From: Haematococcus lacustris
Lineage: Eukaryota > Chlorophyta > Chlorophyceae > Chlamydomonadales > Haematococcaceae
Length of the DNA stretch: 64,000 bases
Assembly (NCBI GenBank): GCA_030144725.1
Contig: JASKMD010000027.1
Span: 673,796 to 737,795, forward strand
Reading direction: 5' to 3'
Below, in pieces: positions 21,416-30,400 of the stretch (within the stretch, counting starts at the first letter, position 1; each line of letters starts with the position of its first letter). The position numbers and the translations under genes are program-made. The notes under the pieces were generated by a model that was not told where the DNA came from, ran no database searches, and was given only the letters and a program-made list of their open reading frames with translations.

Positions 21416-24400
21416 TCAACACCCGCTCTGCTGCCCTGCCGCCCTCCCGCCCTGCTGGCTTGCGCCCTGCTTGCCTCCTGCCAGGCTGCTCTGCCGCCCT
21501 GCTAGCCACCGACCTGCCCCCTGCAGCCCCCTCTTGCTGGTGGCCTGCTGCCCTCCCGGAAAGTCCCTTTCCAGATCGTTGAAGCCGCGCTCCAGCTGGT
21601 CCACCAGCTTGGCAAAGTAGCCGCGCGTCACGTCAGTCAAAGTAACCAGCCGCTGCTTGAAGCTCTGTAGCAGCAGGGCACACACCTCACAGGCCTGAGA
21701 CGCCTTGACGGGGGTGTCTGGGGGTCAGGAGTGCCTGGGGGGATGGGGGGCTGGGGGGCTGGGGGGCTATGGGGCAGGGGGGCTGGGGGGCAGGGGGGCA
21801 GGGGGGCCGGGGGACTGGGGGGCAGGGGGGCAGGGGGGCTGGGGGACTAGGGGGCGGGGGGGGGGGTCCAGTGTCACACCTCAAACGCTTTAATGGATGA
21901 ACTGTCTGGCGCGGTCTTGAAGTCCTCCATCACCTTGTTGGCCTGCTTCTCAGCAGCCTCGTGTAATCGCTCAAGGCTGTTCTCGGCATCGCTCTGCAGC
22001 CAGAAGCAGCCACACATCGTCATGTCCCGCCCCTACGCCTACTTGCCCCCGCCCCCGCCCCCGCCCCCCGCCCCCGCCCCCCGCCCCCGCCCCCGCCCCC
22101 GCCCCCGCCCCCGCCCCCGCCCCCCGCCCCCGCCCCCCGCCCCCGCCCCCGCCCCCGCCCCCGCCCCCGCCCCCGCCCCCGCCCCCGCCCCCGCCCCCGC
22201 CCCCGCCCCCGCCCCCGCCCCCGCCCCCGCCCCCGCCCCCGCCCCCGCCCCCGCCCCCGCCCCCGCCCCCGCCCCCGCCCCCGCCCCCGCCCCCGCCCCC
22301 GCCCCCGCCCCCGCCCCCGCCTGGCACTCCCCACCAATTGTCTGCAGCCCATCAACCGGATTAGGACCCGAAGCCAGTAGCACCCCATGCAGCAGATGTG
22401 GTAGCCACAGCCACAGCCTCAGCCTCAGCCTCAGCCTCAGCCCCAGCCTCAGCCTCAGCCTCAGCCTCAGCCTCAGCCTCAGCTTCAGCCTCAGCCTCAG
22501 AGCCAGCAGGTCCCGGGGCACTACGTGCCACCGCGCGACTACGCGCATCTGCAGTCGGACTGCATTGCTTGCGACCTGCCGCTGGATATGCACGACGCGA
22601 ACGGAGCGTGCCCAGTGGGTCCTGGCTTCGAGCAAAGTGAGGAGCACAGCGACAGCGCTAATGACCAAACCATGGCGGTTGCGCGGGACCGCCTTAAGCG
22701 TGAGCGAACACCAGCCTCAGCCGGGGACGGAGGTGGGAGCGAGGGGGAAGAGGAGGAAAGGGGGGGCGAGGTGATAGCCAGCAGCCGAGCCAGGAGGGGT
22801 ACCCATAGCCGGGTGGCAAAGCACCGTCCCAAGCCCATTGCTGTGAAGCTGCCCGCAGCCGCCTCCGCAGCCTGGACCCGGGACAGGTCACAGCCGGCAC
22901 CACATACGCGAGGCTTGGGACCTGGCACACCCAGCTGCCAGAAGCAGATCACCTATTACATCAAGAACCTCCCTCGGCACCTCGCCTTGGAGGGCCTCCC
23001 AGGCCCTCGCCGAGGTGAGGCACCAGTCCCCCATGCCCCCTCGCCCACACCCCAGCCCCAGCCCACCACCCCTGCCCCCGGTGACACCATCCAGCCCTCC
23101 CCTCACCCGGAGGGGATGCAAGCAGTGGAAGGCCCAGGGACAGGGGAGGGGAGCACCAGCCCTGCTACATGCAGCCCACAGGCCACCCAGCCGGTAGTGG
23201 GTAGCGGGGATGAGCAAGGCGATGGCACCCAGCAGGGGCAAGTGTCCTAGGCCTTTCCCCCCCCATGACACAACCACGCGCAGTTAGCTTCGCTCCTGGC
23301 AGCCATGCCCCTGGCCTGCGCCTTGCCACACACAACATCCAGGGCTTTGCCAACCGTGCATCCACTGCCCAGGGTGTGTGGTCAGAGGGTTGCAGCCTCA
23401 CCCACCGCACCAAAGTGCATGACCTAGTGTATCTGTGGGGGAAGGTCTTGCGGCTGCACGTGGTGTGCGTTCAAGAGACCAAGCTCAGCGGGGCAAGTAG
23501 GGCAGACAGCCACACCAGCCCAGCAGGAGTGGAGGCTAGGATCCAGGCTGCGGCTTCCGACCTAGGCATTCCGGGGTACACGTGCTTTTGGGCCAACAAC
23601 CCTACAGGGGCTAGCAAGGGTGTAGGAGTCCTAGTGCGCTCTGACCTCCTGCATGCCGGCCAGATCACCATGCACCCTAACAATGTCCACCCTGAGTGTG
23701 ATGGTCGTAGGATTGCTGTGCGCTTGACCTGCTTCGGCCATGACCTCACGCTCTTGTGCCTGTATATGCCTTGTGAGGGTGCCGGCCAGGCTAGGTACCT
23801 TGATGAGGTCGTTTGCCCATGGGTTCAGCATCACTCCCGTCCCAATAGCCACATAGTGTTGTTGGGGGATATGAACATGGTCTTCCACGGTGCTAGGGAT
23901 TGCCTTCCTGGGTGGAATAGGAACTCTCGTGAGCATCAACACTTGGGGGGGGGAGGCACTACAGCCCACCACCAGTCCACCATTGCTGACTTTACGGGCT
24001 CGGTGCCACAAGCCATGAACACCATGCTCACCACTCACAGCCTGATAGACTGCTACCGGCATAAGCACCCAACCTCCCACACTTTCTCTTGCTTTCATCA
24101 TGCAAGATGTCGGTTGCTTGACAGGATCTTCGCCCCTACTGCCCTGCTACAGTTTGTAGAGCAATGCCATGTGGATTGTCGCACCGTGTCAGACCACAGA
24201 CCTGTAGTCATGCATATCAGGCCAGGAGTAGCCAAGACTCACAAGGGCAACCCCTTTCCTCGCCACCGCATCCATTTTGACAAGCATGACGTGCTCCTTC
24301 AACAGTTTCAAGGGTGGGCAGCCTCCCAACTTGCTCTTGCCCCTAGGGGTAATGACATCATTGAGTGGTGGCCTAGCTTCAAGGTTGCCCTTGGCGGTAT

Positions 24401-27400
24401 GATCAGGGTGTTGAACACCAAGGCTAGGACTCTGCGAGAAGCTCCAGGGGCTGAGGAGGTACACGTAGCTGACAGAGAGTTGGTTGCTGCTATCCAGGCC
24501 TTAGAGCTCACAGCAGGTAGCACGGCGCACAGTTTGCAGCGAGTGGTGGAAGCCAAAGCTCAGTATGTGAAAGCCCTTGCAGCCCACTCCACGCCTGCTG
24601 ACTTGAGAGCTAGGTGGCAGTGGTTGCATGAGGGGGAGCGGGCAGCAGGCCATTTCAAGGGGGTGCTTGCTCATGCTAACTCTTCCCTGACCGCTGTCCG
24701 CACACACGGGGGGGGGTTAGCCACCACCCCCTCCTCCATTGCCTCAGTCCTAGTAGCCCACTATGCACACATCTCTGCTGACCCCGTGTGTGACAGTGAG
24801 GCTGTGCAACACGTGCTGGCTGCTGTTCGGGCGCATGCCAACCCAGTGGACCATGATGTGGCTAGTCAGGCTGGTGCTCCTCAAGTGTCTTGTGAGGAGG
24901 TTAGGGTGGCTTGCAAGCACATGGCACCAGGTTCTGCCCCAGGCCCTGATGGTTTGCCAGTCAATGTGTGGCGGGTAGGGAGGGGTTGCTTGCAGCCCCT
25001 GCTTGCCCTCCTTTTCACAGCCATAGGCAACACGCACACCATGCCGCATATGTTCACGTGGGGGGCGGTGTGCCCCATTAGCAAATCAGGCAACGCCACC
25101 TCACCAGCCAACTACCGGCCCATCACCTTGTTGAACACTGACTATCGTGTCCTGGCACGGGTGTTGAATGCCCGCTTGGTGGGTGTGCTTGGTGACAGCA
25201 TAGGCCCAGAACAGTCAGCTTTCCTGCCTAACAGGCTAATAGGGGACAACATCCACTTCCTACAGTTGCTCCCAGCGGCTTTGCGTGCACAGCAGGGCAT
25301 GCCAGGGTTGCCTAGTTCAGCAGCAGTGGCCTTCATTGACTTTGCCAAAGCGTATGACACCATCAGTCGCCCCTTCTTGTATGCTGTGATTGAGGCTGTA
25401 GGAGCAGGTGCCTTTCTGCCGTGGGTGAAGGTTTTGCTGTCAGATTGTCGCGCTTGCGTGGTAGTCAATGGGTGCAAGTCCCCGTGGGCCCAATGGGAGG
25501 CTGGAGTGCGTCAGGGCTGCCCTCTGTCCCCTTCCCTCTACCTCTTTGTGGCTTGGGCCTTGTCGTGTTGGCTGCATGCGCAACCTAGCCTGGGCGTTGT
25601 AGTGGCTGGCCAGCGCCGCGTGTGCATGCAGTTTGCTGATGACACAGAAGTTTTCATTCGCTCCTTAACTGAGGCTGATGTGCAGCCCTTGTGTTTGTGC
25701 ATGGCAGTCTTTAAGCAGGCCTCAGGTCAAGACATGAACACTGACAAGAGCACCCTCTTACACGTAGGCCACCCCACCACGCATCCTGCACCTAGTGTTG
25801 TATGCGGTATGCCTGTGGTCACCATACACAAGGCCCTGGGGGTGCACATCCACAATGACATTGATGATGTACCACACACCACTTCCATTTGGACAAGGCT
25901 GATTGAGGGGGTAGAGCACTCCTTCACTAAGCTAGCCCGCTTGCACATGTCAGCCATGGGAAGGGGCCTAGCGGCCTCCACGTTTGCCGTTAGTCGCTTC
26001 CTGTTCCATGGGGAGTTCATGGGCCTCCCCCCCCCTCCCCTCCTGCAGCGCATCACCTCAGCCTCCCAGAAGCTGGTAGATAGAGGGGTCCCACCAGACA
26101 GCAGCACCCGCAGCCCCATGCCCGGGGTCCCAGGCCTGCTCCTGTCCGGGGCGCCCAGCCAGGGGGGGGTTGGCCTCCTGCCATGGAAGCAACACATGCT
26201 GGCCCGCCATGCGGTGTGGGCGTGCAAGCTGCTGGGGTTCCTGGCCTGTGATGGCCTCCCCCTGCAGCCCATGCAGGTCCGCCGGCGCCGGGAGTTGCAA
26301 GCAGCCATGCAAGCAACCACTCCCGGCAGGCAACGCCACCTACGCAACCAGCTGCAGCGCTTGCAGCGCCCGCCTCATCGGGCGGCGTGGATGTCCCTCA
26401 CTCCCCTCATCCTCCTCACCGCCAGCCCCCACCTCCACCCTGCCTTCCACCTCCTAGCCCTAGCCCGGGCCAAGCCAGGCGTGAGCGGCAACCTCCCAGA
26501 GGCTGGCCTGCCTGGCCTCCTACGGCGCATTGTGGCAGCCCTCCGCGGGTTGGGCTGCCCAACAGACCTCACACCGGAGCTGCCGCTGCCAGTTGGGCCA
26601 GCATGCAGCCATATCCCAGTGTGGGGCAACCCGTTACTGGCCATGGAGGACGCCCAGCAGCCCCCTGCCCCCTTCCCACAGCAGGCGGGGGCTCAAGCTT
26701 TGCAGTGGGTGGCAGAGTGGGCAACCACAGGCTTTCAAGAGCTGGCAGCCATCCCCTCCCTCACCAACCTCAGCAGCCTCCTCCACCTCTGCCGGGTCAC
26801 TCAGCCAGCGGGCCGGGGGGACAGGGTGGGGTCCAGGGAGTGGCAGCGGGCGGTGTGGGGGGAGGAACAGGTTGCTAGGAGCATAGCTGTGGCCGTTCGA
26901 GCCAATCCAGCCCGCTGCGCTACAGGCCTCTTCGCCATGTGGGCCCGCCTGCCCACCGGTTGGCAGCAAGAGGTGGCACGGCAAGCTCCCTTGCCAGCCC
27001 CAGCGGACCCCCAAGCTCTGCAGAGGGTGGCAGTAGCCATGGTGATGGACCGGCTAGGTTGGCTGCCTAAGGCCCCCCCCACGGGCAGGGCCCCAGCCCC
27101 CTCCCCTATCCCCATCCTTGAGGGTGCCACGGTCAAGTGCTTCACCCGGGTGCTCATGGAGCCGGTCACCATGCTGCGGGCGGAAGCCAACGCTCGGTTT
27201 GTCAAGGACGCTCTGGCCGGGATGTGGTCCCCTCCCCCTACACCTACCTCTGCCCCCCATCTACCACTCCCCTCCTCACCCCCCGCCACTCAAGCTCAAG
27301 GGGAGGCCTGGCTTGCCTCACGCGTCCCCACCCTATGGAAGCTACCCTGGCTGAACTCATCAAAGGAGGTCATGTGGCGACTAGCAGTCAACGGGGTCCC

Positions 27401-30400
27401 TTGTGCGGGGGGTCTCAACATCGGCATGGCTTGCCCATGCGGCTGGGAGCATGTGCGAGATCCCTCTCTCCAAGGGCAGGCCAGGGCTGATGCTCAAGGC
27501 AGTGCCATGAGGCGCCACACTTTCTGGGACTGCCCCCTAGCCTGTGCCGTAGTGCGCGAACTGCGCCGAGCCTTGCCCCCTGCTGTTCACCTCCACACTG
27601 CGCATGTCTGGCTGGCCATGTCACCTTGCACCACCCATGTCCACCAGGGGGTGTGGGATGTGGTCTGCTTGGCTGCATTGGGAGCCATGTGGCGCGGTCG
27701 GCGGGTCTGGTGGGCACGGCAACTAGCTGCTAGGGACCATGCTGAAGCCCATGCCCTAAGACAAGCCTCCTTGGATGAGCTTTGGCATCTGGCTGACGCC
27801 CTACCTGATGCCACCCCTGCCTTGTCCCTACGTGACAGAGTGTGCCGCTATGTTGTAGGCGACTTCTGGTCTCAAGTGCAGGACTTTGTTGCATTACACA
27901 CCATCCCCCACAACTGGCCTGCTGGGAACTCCATTCCTCACAATCACCCTTTCATTTGCACCCATGGTGACGGCCAAGCCAGGCAGCTACGCACCCACCT
28001 GCCTGACATTGGAGCCATAGAGGACATGCTACCTGTTGATTTGGACTGAGTTTGATCTAGCCTAGCCTGGCCGTTGGGGGTAGTTGCCTTGTCTTGTCTC
28101 CCTTGTCTAGCTGGGCCTCCTAGTAGGCAGGTGGTGGGGACGCTAAGGACGCCTTTAGAGCTTTGTGCCTTGTCCTTGCTGTCTGTCGCCTAGTGCAGTC
28201 CGGGTAGAGTGTGGCAGGCCTGACGAGCGCTAGACCTCCCCCTGTACCCCCTTGGTGCCCATGAGGGCTGTTTGCTCTGTGTGAGCGTGTGTTGCCCCAG
28301 ACAGTGTGACGGTGGCCCTGCCACTGGTGCTGTAATGCCTCTCTCTCTGTGGTTCAGTAGCTACAAACCTCCCTCTTCTTGCGAGAGGCCAGGGGATCGA
28401 CACCCGCAAGGGGCCAGAAATATTTGGCGTAATCGATCTCTCTTGAGGGCAGTGCACGCCATCGTGCGGGGTGGGAGCTGGAGTGGAGTAGGCTAATTCT
28501 CTATGAAGCTCAGGAGGGTAGACACGTTTTCGAGCCGGAGTGTGTCATGCTGTGAGAGTGCCCTTTGAGCATACGTCAGCCCGCGGGGGCCCCTCCCATG
28601 GTGTGAAAGGCCAGAAGCGGCGCGCGATTCCTTAGTGCCCGCCCCCTGAAGCTTCGGGGGGAGTATATTTCTTTCTTTCTTTCTTCGGCAGCCCCCTGTG
28701 TGCCCCATACCCTCATCACCTGCTAGCCCCTGCCGCCCCCCAACCGCCCACTATCGCCCCCTGCTGCCCCCTGCCACCCCCTGCTGCCCCCCCGTCCCCC
28801 CTGGACCTGCAGGAACTCGAAGAAGGTCTTGTTGTTTGCGTCAGCCTTGGCTGTGGGGCTCTGCGGGTCAAAGCTGTAGTAGCCGTAGGTGTAGGTCCAG
28901 CTCAAAACCCGCCGACACTTGATGATCTGCAGCCAGGCAGGAGGGGGGAGGGGGGGTGGGAGGTGGTTGGCGGGCGGGGCGGGCGGGCGGGCGGGCGGGC
29001 GGGCGGGCGGGCGGGCGGGCGGGCGGGCGGGCGGGCGGGCGGGCGGGCGGGCGGGCGGGCGGGCGGGCGGGCGGGCGGGCGGGCGGGCGGGCGGGCGGGC
29101 GGGCGGGCGGGCGGGCGGGGCGGGCGGGCGGGCGGGCGGGCGGGCGGGCGGGCGGGCGGGCGGGCGGGCGGGCGGGCGGGCGGGCGGGCGGGCGGGCGGG
29201 CGGGCGGGCGGGCGGGCGGGCGGGCGGGCGGGCGGGCGGGCGGGCGGGCGGGCGGGCGGGCGGGCGGGCGGGCGGGCGGGCGGGCGGGCGGCGGGCGGGC
29301 GGGCGGGCGGGCGGGCGGGCGGGCGGGCGGGCGGGCGGGCGGGCGGGCGGGCGGGCGGGCGGGGCGGGCGGGCGGGCGGGCGGCGGGCGGGCGGGCGGGC
29401 GGGCGGGCGGGCGGGCGGGCGGGCGGGCGGGCGGGCGGGCGGGCGGGCGGGCGGGCGGGCGGGCGGGCGGGCGGGCGGGCGGGCGGGCGGGCGGGCGGGC
29501 GGGCGGGCGGGCGGGCGGGCGGGCGGGCGGGCGGGCGGGCGGGCGGGCGGGCGGGCGGGCGGGGCGGGCGGGCGGGCGGGCGGGCGGGCGGGCGGGCGGG
29601 CGGGCGGGCGGGCGGGCGGGCGGGCGGGCGGGCGGGCGGGCGGGCGGGCGGGCGGGCGGGCGGGCGGGCGGAGTTGGAAGGGGGGTGGGAGGAGGTGGAG
29701 GGAGGGAGGGGGTAGGCAGGGGTAGGCAGGGGGAAGGCAGGGGGGAGGGCCAGAGGCACCTTGAGGCACTCGATAAGCCATGGCAGACAGTCAGTCAAGC
29801 AGACAGGGTCTTGCAGGCAGGAATTGGAGGCAAGCAGAGACAATGTGGGTTGGGGTTACGGTTGAAGGAGTGAGGTGGGTGGGAGGGCTGTGGGGTTGGT
29901 GTGTCACCTGCTGCCATGCGTCCATGATGAACTCCAGATGGAAGGTGGAGGTCTTGGTTGCTTCACTCAGTCGTTCCAGCCACTCGCGGGACACGATGGC
30001 GCTGTCTGACTGCGCCTGTGCCAAAGCTTTCTGGTGAGCATCCCACCTGAAGAGGCAGGGCAGGCAGTGGCAGGGCAGGCAGGGGCAGGGCAGGCGGCAG
30101 CAGGGCAGGCAGTGGCAGGGCAGGCAGGGGCAGGGCAGGCAGGCAGTGATAGGGACTATGAAGGCAGGGAGGGGTAAGTTGGCAGCAGTAAGACTATCTG
30201 AGTGAGGTGTAAGACAGGGAGTAATAAGGTGTGACAAGAAGGGAATGAGGGGGGTGGAGGAAGGTGTTCCAAAGGGCCGATTCTCTGCCGTTGCTTCGCC
30301 CCACCGCTCGAAGTGGTGCATGTAGCGGTCCAGGCTTTGCTTTCCCCTCTCCCGTTTCACCTCCTCCACAAACCTGTGATCCACCCCACCACAAACTCTT

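Larger units (their letters stand above)
22400..28690 (+). mobile_element. L1-like LINE inserted antisense in ARI intron 11
   Basis: Two plus-strand frames (ORF1 to 23250, ORF2 23265-28049) and a 0.64-kb 3' UTR end in a TTTC microsatellite tail (28671-28686). The element runs against the ARI transcript. Its 3' end lies about 120 bases from the intron donor at 28806. The 5' limit is obscured by CAGCCT and GCCCCC repeats (22040-22502), and no target duplication could be matched. Confidence 0.8.

Noticed and set aside
22039..22668. Ala-Pro, Gly-Arg and Gly-rich open frames
   Set aside because: Products of the GCCCCC array; any frame is open there.
28687..28710. Target-site duplication for the L1-like LINE (CGGCAGCCCC)
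   Set aside because: No convincing match near the unclear 5' end; short GCAGCC matches are expected in this sequence.
29752..29800. Possible ARI exon (PWLIECLK) between exons 10 and 11
   Set aside because: AWQQ joins directly to IIKCRRVL in phase, as in other Ariadne proteins; the extra segment would break the family alignment.
28919..29873. Long open frames of Gly-Arg-Ala or Pro-Ala-Arg repeats on both strands
   Set aside because: They are the six translations of a GGGC microsatellite within an ARI intron; no start context or conservation.
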